DNA of 46,675 nucleotides from a virus, in the IMG/VR virus record IMGVR_UViG_3300005917_000003, positions 1 to 46,675 of that record, one strand, 5' to 3'. Made by a program: the position numbers and the translations under genes. Of the stretch, positions 29,643-39,700 are shown in pieces. Numbering within the stretch: position 1 is the first letter of the stretch; each line of letters opens with the position of its first letter. Below the pieces are notes generated by a model, which saw only the letters and a list, made by a program, of their open reading frames with translations, did no database searches and was not told where the DNA came from.

Positions 29643-29980
29643 AGGTTAAACACATAGTGCTTAATGATTACAGAAGGATGCGGTATTGGTTATCTGAATA
29701 CTATTCTGGTTATGATAGCCTAGATAAAGATGAAATTCTGGAGCTTATAAAGAAATTAGATTACAAATTAAGGGAAGCTGATAAAGGAATAAGTACACAT
29801 TCATATCCGAATGGTCAATATACTGGGATGCTAGAGCATTTCAAGGCAAATGTACTTAACTCTATTAGGCGGCACATGAAAAGAAAGGATACCATTATAT
29901 GTCCATCATGCCAACAAGAGAACTGCATAAATAACAAATCATGTATAAACTGTTATTTTGATTTCAATGGAAACGATTAA
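29639..29980 (+). CDS. Hypothetical zinc-ribbon protein (113 aa)
   Basis: Helical N-terminus (YRRMRYWLSEYYSGYDSLDK) and a C-terminal zinc ribbon: CPSC ... CINNKSCINC. Unknown function. It lies immediately before the tail-assembly chaperone gene and overlaps it by 14 bases. Confidence 0.65.
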   Translation: MKVKHIVLNDYRRMRYWLSEYYSGYDSLDKDEILELIKKLDYKLREADKGISTHSYPNGQYTGMLEHFKANVLNSIRRHMKRKDTIICPSCQQENCINNKSCINCYFDFNGND

Positions 29981-30383
29981 GAAAGGCTCTAAGTCTGTAA
30001 CCCTGTACGATGATCCTGAATGCCTCCCAGCGGATAACTATTACAGGTTTAATAAGTACCTACTTCTAGAAGGCTCAATCGGGAGTTCTTTAAATGACTT
30101 CGCAGAGAAACACCTTAATGCTTTATTTGTCCTGATTGAGAACGAGAAGAAACAGGAAGCCATTACTCAAGTCAATAATCTAAGGCAGTTGTTCCACATG
30201 ACCGCAAACGAGATCAATGTTAGTCAGTTAGCTTTCGCCTGTCTGGTTCATTCAATCAACGGGGTAAGAATAGAAGACTACTCCGAATCGGGGTTAAAGT
30301 GGATTGTCAATGAGATAGGTAAAATTGGGATAACCCAAAAGGAGTTAAAAAAAAAACATCTGAAGTATCAGCTCACATTGTAA
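29967..30383 (+). CDS. Tail-assembly chaperone, short (zero-frame) product
   Basis: 138 residues from the ATG at 29967 (METIKKGSKSVTLYDD). It is helical and ends at 30383 shortly after a run of ten A's at 30347-30356. In siphophages the two genes before the tape measure make chaperone G and, by -1 frameshifting, GT; the order, size and slippery run all fit here. Most ribosomes would make this short form. The tape measure starts 383 bases further on, and the interval is filled by the frameshift extension. Confidence 0.75.
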   Translation: METIKKGSKSVTLYDDPECLPADNYYRFNKYLLLEGSIGSSLNDFAEKHLNALFVLIENEKKQEAITQVNNLRQLFHMTANEINVSQLAFACLVHSINGVRIEDYSESGLKWIVNEIGKIGITQKELKKKHLKYQLTL

Positions 30384-30715
30384 CTCAAATTTCTATTCTA
30401 TATCCTGACGTTTATAACAACGCTGGAGAGAAAGTCCACCAAGCCCACCTCAAGAAACACATTTACCTTCTTACACAATCGGTTATTGATGACATTGACC
30501 GCACGGATGAGATCAAGAAGTCAGAGAAGTACTTTATATCTCAACTGAAGCCTAAAGAGTTCATGGGGGATGCTTCGGTAGAGCTTAAAATAGAGCGGGA
30601 CTTCGAGAAGCTTTGCATAATTTTAGAAAAACACTCCACTAGAGAGATCAAGAAACTAACAGTTAAAGAGTTCTATGCTTTGTTGCACTATATTAAGGAA
30701 AATAAAAACACCTAA
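29967..30715 (+). CDS. Tail-assembly chaperone, -1 frameshift fusion product
   Basis: The zero-frame codons TTA AAA AAA AAA CAT (30345-30359) allow an A AAA AAA slip. The -1 frame from 30356 is open for 119 codons to TAA at 30713. It encodes a natural-looking helical, charged protein (TSEVSAHIVTQISILYPDVY ... KLTVKEFYALLHYIKE) yet has no ATG near its beginning. The predicted fusion is about 249 residues. This is the expected G/GT arrangement that chaperones the tape-measure protein during tail-tube assembly. Confidence 0.75.
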
Positions 30716-30720
30716 ACCCC

Positions 30721-30751
30721 TTTACTTTTACTCTGAAATTGTTTATATTAC
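30721..30751 (+). promoter_or_regulatory. Promoter P4 before the tape measure gene
   Basis: TTTAC (30721-30725), 18 bases, TATATTAC (30744-30751). The core and the exact 18-base spacer match P1-P3, but the upstream AAAATAACAC part is only loosely kept (AAACCCC). It would give a leader of about 12 bases to the ATG at 30767. Weaker than P2 and P3. Confidence 0.5.
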
Positions 30752-30766
30752 ATAAATACCTTTTTT

Positions 30767-33700
30767 ATGCCCCCGATTTTCCATTCAGATATAGCAGAAG
30801 TAGAGAAGTTACAAGCTGAACTTTTAAAGCTATCCAAGATTCTCAAGCAGAATGCAAAGGATGAGATTAAACTTGCAACTGCTATCCAGAAGAAAACCAA
30901 AGCCACACGGGAAGAATTACAAGCTGCTGAAGAATTAGCTGCACGGCACAAGAAGACTACCGCTGCAATGAAGCAGACTAAGGATGCTATTGAGCGTCTA
31001 GCCCAAGAGAAGAAGGAGATGAACCGTGAGGGTGCTGCAAGGGCAAAGCAGATGGATCGGGAAATCTTCAAAGAGAAAGAGCTTCGTAAGGCATTGAACA
31101 TGGAGGTCAAATCTATACAGGATTTGATGACCAAGACTAACGCTATGGTTGCAGCCCGTAAGCGGTTAGATTTATCAACAGACAAAGGGAGAAGGGCAGA
31201 GAAGGCATATGCCAAACAGATAGCAGCAAATACTACCAAGCTAAAGAGATACGATGCCCTGATCGGAAGGCATCAAAGGAATGTAGGGAATTACACAAAG
31301 ACATTAGGAGGGTTAAAGGCTGGATACATAGCTGTGATGGCTGCTACTGTTGGTGCTATTGCTGGACTCAGAAGGTGGATTAATCTACACGCTGAGTTGT
31401 CAGATGCAATGGCTGATGTAAGAAAGACCACAGGATTAACGTGGAAAGAAGTACATAAACTAAACAAGGAACTATTAAAGATAAACACCAGAACTTCACA
31501 GAAGGAGCTTTTGGACTTATCTTTTGTTGCTGGTAAATTAGGTATCGAAGGCTCTGAGAATATATTAGGGTTTGTTCGTGCAGCCGATCAGATTGGGGTT
31601 GCATTAGGAAGGGAATTAGGAGATGTAGAAGAAGCCACAAGGGTAATCGGGAAGCTTACTGAGCTATTTGACCTGAAGGATGAGTTCGGGCTAGAGGAGT
31701 CAATGATTAAGATCGGCTCTGCTATCAACTCATTGGGGATGGCATCAACTGCATCTGAAGGATTCTTAGTGGAGTTCACCAAACGATTAGGTGGTATTGC
31801 TTCTCAGGCTAAGATAAGTGTATTTGATGTATTAGGACTTGGCTCTGCTTTGGATCAGTTAGGACAGACATCAGAGGTTTCTTCTACCGCTCTTTCACAG
31901 GTTATCGTTAAGTTGTTTCAGAATACCAGCAAGTTTGCAAAGATCGCTGGACTTGAAGTTGAGTCATTCTCAAGGCTCCTTCAGACCGATGCTAACGCAG
32001 CCATAGTCCAATTTGTTACAGCACTAGGAGATAACAATAAAGGGATGATGGCAATGGCGAAAGCCTTTGATCAAATGGGATTAGACGGGAAAAGAACTAT
32101 CGGAGTCCTTTCCGCTTTAGCTACAAACATTGACGTAGTAACAGAAGCACAGGAATTATCTAACGCAGAAGGAATAAAGGCGACATCAATAGCAAATGAA
32201 TTTGCCATTAAGAATGACACCCTTGCCGCCTCAATGGAAAGGACTACTAAGGCATGGACTTCGTTCATACAAAGCGAGGGAGTTGAAAAGTTCCTAAAGA
32301 ATTTATATGATGCCGCAACGGTTATACTAGGAGGTGCAGGGGCAGAGATAATAAAGCTACAAAAGGAACTTAAAGACAATGCAAGCTCAATAGCGATAAT
32401 AGAGGAGAACAACCTTTGGCTTCAGGGTCAAAACTTAGCAGCTCTGAAGGATAGGAATGCTGAGATCAAAGAAGAGCTACGGATAGTAAAGGAGATCGCA
32501 GAAGAAAGAAAGTTATCTGCTGAACGGTTTGCATTTCCGCTTGGTGGTAAAAAAGATTTCCTCCCATTAGGATTAGAAGAAGGTGGAGGAAGACCAGTAC
32601 CTGGTCCTGTTGCTCCAGGTAAGGTAGGTGATAAGATAGTTTTTGAGGTAAGTGAAGAAGAAAAAAAGAGGATAGCTAAGCTATTAGCTGAAAGAAAGAA
32701 AGCGGATGAGGAATATTATAAGTTCAAAAAGGATTTAGGGTTATTTACTATCCGTGAACTTTATGAAGCTGATGTAAAAGCGATAACTGAATCTAAGGAA
32801 TTTGCTTTATTAACGGATGATGAGAAGCAACAGGCACTCTTAAACAATAAGATGGAGTGGACTGAAAAGGCTATCAATCAAGAGAAGGCTTTAATAAAAC
32901 GAATGACTGGGCTGGGGACTAGTGCTGCATTTCCAGGACTACCAAAGAAGCTAGATAAGGTTGGTGAAGATACTACGGTTGCTACTGAGATTCTAGGAGT
33001 TGAAGCAGACCCAGAGAATATATTTGATACCGAGAAGTGGAAGAATACCTTTACTACAATGGCTGGTTATGCTCAGTTGTTTGGTAGTGCCGTTACGGAT
33101 GTTCTGGATATGGTTTCCCAAGCGAACAAACAGAAACTAGAGGAGGAGATGTTTGGGGTTCAGCAGAGGTATTCATTTGAATCCGAGCAACTAGATAAGC
33201 AGTTAAAGAATAAGACAATATCTCAGGCTGAATTTGATGCTAAGAAGTTAAAGCTCGATAAGAAACTAAAAGCTGATGAAGATAAGTTAAGGAAAGAGTT
33301 TGCCAAGAAAGAGCAACAGACCGCTATTATTAAAGCCGTCATCAATACAGCCGTAGGGGTTACTGGGTCGTTGGCTCAAGGTGGTATATTAGGAATCATA
33401 TTAGCAGCTATTACATTAGCTCTAGGCATCGCAGAGATAGCTACAATATCATCTCAGAAGTTCGCAAAGGGGGGACACCAGGAGTTAGGTAAGAAAGGAA
33501 AGACATTAACTGGCAAGCGTCACGATCAGGGTGGAGTTGATTTAGGTGAGGTTGGAACGGCTGAAGCTGGAGAGTATATGGGGATTCTTTCAAGGCAAGC
33601 CACAAGCAAGTATTCAGATATTCTCCCTACGGTGTTTGATTCTTTGAATGATCGTAGCTTTGAAAATGTATTTGCTATGAGTCCTATGGTTATCAAAGAA

Positions 33701-33823
33701 TCCAAATATCAAAAGAAGATGTATCAGGAAATGACCAAAGAGAAAACCCAGAATGAAACAACGGTAACGGACACGATGATTATAACCAGAAATGGTAACC
33801 ATATCAGCAAAGTATATTTATGA
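30767..33823 (+). CDS. Tape measure protein
   Basis: 1,018 residues, the second-longest gene. Residues 1-165 are a charged coiled coil (LQAELLKLSKILKQNAKDEI), then a TP901-type core (NLHAELSDAMADVRKTTGLT ... FVAGKLGIEGSENILGFVRA; SSTALSQVIVKLFQNTSKFA). A second coiled region follows, and at about residues 855-900 a hydrophobic segment (GSLAQGGILGIILAAITLAL) that may insert into the membrane. It sets tail length (roughly 0.15 nm per residue gives about 150 nm) and takes part in DNA entry. It ends with a Gly/Lys-rich region. Confidence 0.92.
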   Translation: MPPIFHSDIAEVEKLQAELLKLSKILKQNAKDEIKLATAIQKKTKATREELQAAEELAARHKKTTAAMKQTKDAIERLAQEKKEMNREGAARAKQMDREIFKEKELRKALNMEVKSIQDLMTKTNAMVAARKRLDLSTDKGRRAEKAYAKQIAANTTKLKRYDALIGRHQRNVGNYTKTLGGLKAGYIAVMAATVGAIAGLRRWINLHAELSDAMADVRKTTGLTWKEVHKLNKELLKINTRTSQKELLDLSFVAGKLGIEGSENILGFVRAADQIGVALGRELGDVEEATRVIGKLTELFDLKDEFGLEESMIKIGSAINSLGMASTASEGFLVEFTKRLGGIASQAKISVFDVLGLGSALDQLGQTSEVSSTALSQVIVKLFQNTSKFAKIAGLEVESFSRLLQTDANAAIVQFVTALGDNNKGMMAMAKAFDQMGLDGKRTIGVLSALATNIDVVTEAQELSNAEGIKATSIANEFAIKNDTLAASMERTTKAWTSFIQSEGVEKFLKNLYDAATVILGGAGAEIIKLQKELKDNASSIAIIEENNLWLQGQNLAALKDRNAEIKEELRIVKEIAEERKLSAERFAFPLGGKKDFLPLGLEEGGGRPVPGPVAPGKVGDKIVFEVSEEEKKRIAKLLAERKKADEEYYKFKKDLGLFTIRELYEADVKAITESKEFALLTDDEKQQALLNNKMEWTEKAINQEKALIKRMTGLGTSAAFPGLPKKLDKVGEDTTVATEILGVEADPENIFDTEKWKNTFTTMAGYAQLFGSAVTDVLDMVSQANKQKLEEEMFGVQQRYSFESEQLDKQLKNKTISQAEFDAKKLKLDKKLKADEDKLRKEFAKKEQQTAIIKAVINTAVGVTGSLAQGGILGIILAAITLALGIAEIATISSQKFAKGGHQELGKKGKTLTGKRHDQGGVDLGEVGTAEAGEYMGILSRQATSKYSDILPTVFDSLNDRSFENVFAMSPMVIKESKYQKKMYQEMTKEKTQNETTVTDTMIITRNGNHISKVYL

Positions 33824-35733
33824 TCTGTCATAATAAAATATATGTCCATGAGATAAGCTTCGATGCTGGTTCTAATTACACAGAAGTCCAGTTAGCGAAG
33901 TTTGTGAAGTTCCTTTGGAAGCGTAACATAAAAAAGAAGTACTATCAAATCACCTCAAGCAAGTGGAAGATAATACGCTCTCATGCTGCTGGTGTTTATG
34001 ATATTCTAAAAGATTACATTGATGACCCTGATTCTGTCTTGGCTCAGATCAAAGTTAGAACATGGCTGATGGAATTTGATGGGGTAACTCCTAAACGGGT
34101 CTACTTTGAGGGGTTGGTTAAATTATCAGATATTGATGTTGATGCAGACGGAGAAGCGATTGAATTAAGCCCTAACGCAGATGATCTTTATTTGTGGTAT
34201 GAATCCTTCAAGTCGGTTAAATACAACCCTCAGACTATCCTAACGATCAATACAGAGGTAACCTACGAGGGTACAGGAACGAAAAGAGTGATGTTTAATG
34301 ACGCTATCAAGCCCAATGGATTTGCTCTTTGTGCTGTGACTTTAGATGATTGGCAAGATGGAAGGAACTATATAATAACGGACTATGCTTATGATGACGG
34401 ATCTGCGGTAGGATCAGAAACTAATACTTGGGGATGGTGTAAAAATAACGCTGGGAAATATTACAGATGTAAGTCTGTTCATACGGCTGCTCCAGGAAAT
34501 GAGCCGCCAATAGGGGGTAACGCTGAATGGGATGAGGTTACGCCTCCTCCTGATTCTTATACGCAGTATATATCAGAAGTCCCGTTCGATGACTACTCTG
34601 ACGGTAATGGGATATACGACACAGATTACCCAGTAGTATCAGCAACAGTAAGCGGGTCCACAAACTGCGATGATGGTGATTTTTACCTAGAGGGGTGTTC
34701 ATCAGCAACCGAAGTCCAGACAGTAGCCACTCATGCTCGTAAACTAATAGACTTCTCAGGATCAGATGGGATATTGAATAAAATGTTAACCGAAGCGGGG
34801 CAGACGCTTACCTTAGTATCGAAGTTCTTTTCAGAAGCTACAAACCCCGCAAGTGAAATAGCTAACAAGTTGCTGAATTTAATCATCTGCACAAATGATG
34901 CTATCATCTACGGGGATAACACTTCAGATGAGAATGATGGGTTAAGCTTGGAGAATATATTTACCATCTTTAGAGAGGCGTTTAATTGTTATTGGTACAT
35001 TTCAGGAACGGATCTTATTATAGAGCATTTAAGGTTCTTTGAGAACGGATACACTTATGCCGCAGGATCAGCAGCGGTAGGGGTTAATCTAACTTTAGGT
35101 ACTTACCCAGCTAAGATAAACAACACGAAAGACCCTTATGAGAATAACAACTTGAATAAGTACTCTTATGGATCAATCAAGTTCCCTGAAAGAGAAGTTT
35201 TCAAGTTCGCTACTACATTAGGCACGGATGGTTATTTGGAATACACATCTAAAATTGTAGAAGTAGGCAAAGAAGATGAACATAACGCTCAGATTGTTTC
35301 AACAGATATTGAGATGGTTGTTAAATTCCCTACTCAGGTAGAAGATAACGGGTGGGCATTGATGGCTTGTGATCCTTCTAACGTAATTTGGAGGCGTGAC
35401 TCATATAAAGATGGCTACACTCCAGACGGTACGGTTGGCGATCTCTATACAGATGTAGTAAACGGAGAACTTTACTGGGATAACTTAATTACTGATTGGT
35501 GGAGATACGGCTGTGCGTTGACTAATATCAAGATAAATGGGACTCCATCGACTGCTTTGAGTTTGGAGAGAGGAAAGAAGCAAGAAAAAGTAAAGTTTCA
35601 ACGAAAGTCAGATATAGATGAAACAGAACTAATTGAAACACACATGGGAGAAGGAGAGATAGCCCAGATGGAAGTTGATACAGAGTCCGATTGGATAACC
35701 GTTTCACTTTTATATCCAACAGTAACACCATGA
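33820..35733 (+). CDS. Tail-tip/baseplate protein (637 aa)
   Basis: Follows the tape measure by a 4-base overlap, the usual place of distal tail and tail-associated proteins. The N-terminus (YVHEISFDAGSNYTEVQLAK, then KKKYYQITSSKWKIIRSHAA) is beta-rich. A short insert at about residues 217-240 (AGKYYRCKSVHTAAPGNEPP) resembles the carbohydrate-binding-like motif of the 26295 protein. Further on are receptor-binding-like segments rich in Tyr/Asp. I cannot name a specific family. Confidence 0.65.
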   Translation: MICHNKIYVHEISFDAGSNYTEVQLAKFVKFLWKRNIKKKYYQITSSKWKIIRSHAAGVYDILKDYIDDPDSVLAQIKVRTWLMEFDGVTPKRVYFEGLVKLSDIDVDADGEAIELSPNADDLYLWYESFKSVKYNPQTILTINTEVTYEGTGTKRVMFNDAIKPNGFALCAVTLDDWQDGRNYIITDYAYDDGSAVGSETNTWGWCKNNAGKYYRCKSVHTAAPGNEPPIGGNAEWDEVTPPPDSYTQYISEVPFDDYSDGNGIYDTDYPVVSATVSGSTNCDDGDFYLEGCSSATEVQTVATHARKLIDFSGSDGILNKMLTEAGQTLTLVSKFFSEATNPASEIANKLLNLIICTNDAIIYGDNTSDENDGLSLENIFTIFREAFNCYWYISGTDLIIEHLRFFENGYTYAAGSAAVGVNLTLGTYPAKINNTKDPYENNNLNKYSYGSIKFPEREVFKFATTLGTDGYLEYTSKIVEVGKEDEHNAQIVSTDIEMVVKFPTQVEDNGWALMACDPSNVIWRRDSYKDGYTPDGTVGDLYTDVVNGELYWDNLITDWWRYGCALTNIKINGTPSTALSLERGKKQEKVKFQRKSDIDETELIETHMGEGEIAQMEVDTESDWITVSLLYPTVTP

Positions 35734-36779
35734 AGAACCTAAATACAATAGTACCCTTTTACGATGCTGTAAGTGAGCAGTATAGATACAGGGATGACCA
35801 GCAGATCACTCGTAAGCAGTTAAGGTTGGTGTGTTCTACTTTAAGACTTCTGCCGTTTACTATCCGTAGGGCTACATCCACTGGAGTGGTTGCTAATATA
35901 CTGTTTAGAATTTATAGGGTATCAGATGGAACTTTGGTAAAGACTGCAACCCCAGCTACTCACTTGACTATCACAACGGGATCGACTTATGATTATATAA
36001 ACTATGTAGCTAATGCAGACTTCGCTACTGCATTGCCTTATGGGGAATACTACGTAAGGATCACAGACGAGTTCCCGACTCCTGATGTAGACTATTACTC
36101 AGATGTGTTTATGGTTGTTAGTGCAGTAACGGATTACATAAAAGTGGAGTTCTGGGATGATGAGCAATTAAATAACATTCCTGCTTCGTTTCATCAGTAT
36201 TTATATATTGATAACTCATACAAGACACCAGACTATATAAGAGAAGAAGAAGGGGAGAAGATAGACGGGATCATGTTAAAGCAAAAGCAGACCACTCAGA
36301 AGGTGTTGAATTTATATAACTTACTTACTCCTGAATATATGCTTGATTCGTTGATGACTTTACCGATGATAGACAACGTGAACGTAACGGATCTGCTTGC
36401 AGACTGCATGACACCTTTAGAGGTTCGGTTAAAAGATCCAGAATGGTTTTCAGATTTAGGGGGAGCGTATGCAAAATTAGACATCCAATTTGTAGAGTGG
36501 ATTGTCATCAAAAAGGGAGGATACAAAGAAGTGAATTGTAACTGTGGAAATGCAAGTAACTCAATCATCAATGCTGGTGATGAGGTCTTGACAGGAATGG
36601 TAAACAAATCGGTAATATATACAACCCCATTTGTAGGTATTAATTACGGCTTAACGGTCAGGTGTTATGACGACAACGGAAACTGGGTGGCTTACAATGT
36701 AACATCTCACACCACTTCTAATTTCGCCATAACAGCTTTAGAGGATGCAACAATAGACTGGATTGCAATAGAAGAATAA
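35730..36779 (+). CDS. Tail-tip protein (349 aa)
   Basis: Start at 35730 (ATGA overlap); an upstream in-frame ATG at 35691 lies within the previous gene. The chain is beta-rich at the N-terminus (VVANILFRIYRVSDGTLVKT), with Tyr-rich strands. The last third includes CNCGNASNSIINAGDEVLTG. Its place between a tail-tip gene and the long fibre suggests an adaptor or baseplate role. No named family recognised. Confidence 0.6.
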   Translation: MKNLNTIVPFYDAVSEQYRYRDDQQITRKQLRLVCSTLRLLPFTIRRATSTGVVANILFRIYRVSDGTLVKTATPATHLTITTGSTYDYINYVANADFATALPYGEYYVRITDEFPTPDVDYYSDVFMVVSAVTDYIKVEFWDDEQLNNIPASFHQYLYIDNSYKTPDYIREEEGEKIDGIMLKQKQTTQKVLNLYNLLTPEYMLDSLMTLPMIDNVNVTDLLADCMTPLEVRLKDPEWFSDLGGAYAKLDIQFVEWIVIKKGGYKEVNCNCGNASNSIINAGDEVLTGMVNKSVIYTTPFVGINYGLTVRCYDDNGNWVAYNVTSHTTSNFAITALEDATIDWIAIEE

Positions 36780-36790
36780 AACTATATAAC

Positions 36791-39700
36791 ATGAAAAAGA
36801 TACTATTATTTTTATTTATTTTCCTGAGCCTTTCAGGGTTTTCACAATGGAACATCAAGGTGGATACTGTTGATCTTTATAGGGGTGGTGAATTATACTA
36901 CCAGAGATCAGCTACGGACACGGTATTCTTAAATGCAGATACTATCCTATTAGGGGATGCTGGATTGTGGCAGCACGTAACCGAGCATGATGGTACTTAT
37001 CTTGAGTCTTTAACCGCTGATGATTCCTTGTTAATTGACGGGATTATCAAGTACAAAGGGATTAAGCAAAACGCTAATCGGGGGCTGAAGTTTGTAATGT
37101 GGAGACCCGCTGACTCCGTTATGTATTTGTCGGTTTACGATTTAGACTCATTAGGAACGATTATAACGGATTCGCTAATGATAACGGACATAATTTCAAC
37201 TACTCTTGTAGATTCATTAATGGTGTTAGTTATAGAGTACGGAGATTCGCTCGTCCAGTTTATAAGTACTGAGGATTTACAGGACTCTATTTTTGCGGAT
37301 TACACAACCATGCTAACTGACAGAACGGATGAATGGGTGCGGAATGATTCTATTAAGATAGATACAACCGTTACGAGAGTTTACGGGGCTGGGATTAACG
37401 TAGTAACAGGATCGCATCCAAATATAACGGTTACAGCAACGGAGGTAGATGGCTCAATTACAAACGAAGGTGATATAAGTGTAACGGCTGGTGGTGCTAA
37501 TACTTCTGTATTACACTCTAATACTTCTGGATCAACGGATGTAACGCTTTCGGGTAGTACATATTTAAACGTAACAGAAGCGGGTAATACGGTTACTTTC
37601 ACACCGACAGGATTACAGCCTACAATCACCCCAGCTAACGTAACCGCTGGCTCAAATAAAATAACGCTAGGTGGCACTCCAACTGGTGCCGCCTTGCAGG
37701 CATTTTCTATTGATGTGGATGAAACAAAGATCAACCATGACAACTTACTGAACTATGTGGGTGGGCAGCATTACCTACAACCTGACATTGATACAGTTAA
37801 TGATGACATTACGGGGATGTTAAAAGCTACTTCAGGAGTATTGGCTCAGGCAGTAGCTGGTGTTGACTACCCTGCTGCGCTTTGGGATACCACAGGAGGC
37901 ACCCCTACATTACGAACATTGCACCATGTCGATAATGGGAACATAATGGCTGCACAATTTGGGGTGGCTTTATATATCGACAGGGATACGGAGTACAGCC
38001 CGTTGGCAGCACCACCTAATGCGCTTTATGTCGGTGGCTATTCTGAATTTGATTCTGCCGTTGTTATGAAAAATATGGATACATTGGTAACGGTGCCGAC
38101 CTTTGCATTGACCTTGTCTGCAACCGGAGATACTGTTCTAAAATATCCCTGGCCGGAAGGTGAGGTGGTTGAGGATAGTGTGCAATGGCGGCTGGATGCG
38201 ACAACGGGTCGGATATTCCCAAAGAGCGACAAATCTATTGAATTGGTTAACACTACATCTGCTTCAACAGGGGTGATTTATAAAGAAGGGGAGTCGTTCA
38301 TTCATAATTTCGCAAACACCACACCGATTGGACACAATGTTTTTATCGGTGAGGGTGCCGGGAACTTTACAATGGATGGAACCACAAACCAAGCGAGTAA
38401 TAATACGATTGTTGGAACTGATGCTTTTAACGGCAATACGACAGGGGCGAGTAATATGGGAATTGGGTGGCAAGTATTAAAACTTAATACAACCGGATCG
38501 TGGAATTCCGCAATCGGAACTCAATCTATGATTGTAAATACAACCGGGTACGGTAATACGGCAAATGGAGTATCTGCATTAAGGTCAAACACAATTGGGT
38601 TTTATAATTTAGGTTTAGGGTACGCTTCTTTATATAGCAACACGACAGGATGGGGCAATATTGGAATTGGAGCAGCTACCGGATGGAATAACACCACCGG
38701 CACAGGTAATATATTTATCGGAGACTCTGCTGGATATAATGCATCGCAGAAGGTGGATGCAGTAAATTCAATGGCACTGGGTTCATATACCTATACAACC
38801 GCCTCAAATCAGTTTGTTTATGGGAATAGCAGTGTTACTCGCCATGAGTTTAACGGTGGTTCAGTCTTTGCACCGGATTTGGCAGTTGCAACAGGCGATA
38901 CTTCCGTTGGCTTTAATCCATTGACCGGGGAGTTTTATGCAAAAGAGGATGTTGCACTGGTTACACCGGCCAACGTAACAGTCGGTTCGACCAAAATTAC
39001 ACTAGCAGGCACTCCAACCGGTGCTGCATTGCAAGCGTTTTCCATTGATGTAGATGAAACAAAGATCAACCATGACAATCTATTGAATTGGGTCGCCGGC
39101 AAGCACTTTTTGCGTTCCGAAATAGATAGTGTAGATAAAGATATTCCATATACGTCAACATTGGAAAAAATGGTAATGATTGACACGGTAACAGGAATAA
39201 TTTACCGCCGATCACGGATACCCGTAGCGGTTGGCGATTCAATCGGAGAGATGTTATATTGGGATGGTGATAGTTGGGAACCGGCATACGGAAAGCACTT
39301 AATATGGGACCCGACACCGGGGAGCATGGGTATAAATTCATACACACCCAATGCAAGGCTGGAAGTGATTGGAGAGGATGAAGAAACGGCAATTATTGGC
39401 ATATCCTCTGGCGATAATTCCATTGGCGGTTACTTTGAGATTACAGGGGTTCCCGGTGATGGAACCGGATATGCAGTTTACGCTCACGGAGAGGAAGATG
39501 GAGGCGGTGCTTACGGAGTATGGGCGCAATCTGATTCAAGTGCTGGTATCGCTTTGTATGCCACAAGTCAAGACGGTACCGCCTTATCTGTTGCTGGTCG
39601 GGCGAACTTTTCGGATTACATTGAATTTGACCAAGCGGCTGCACCATCACCGACAACAGATAGATTGTACAATGTTTCGGGTGATCTGTTTTGGAACGGC

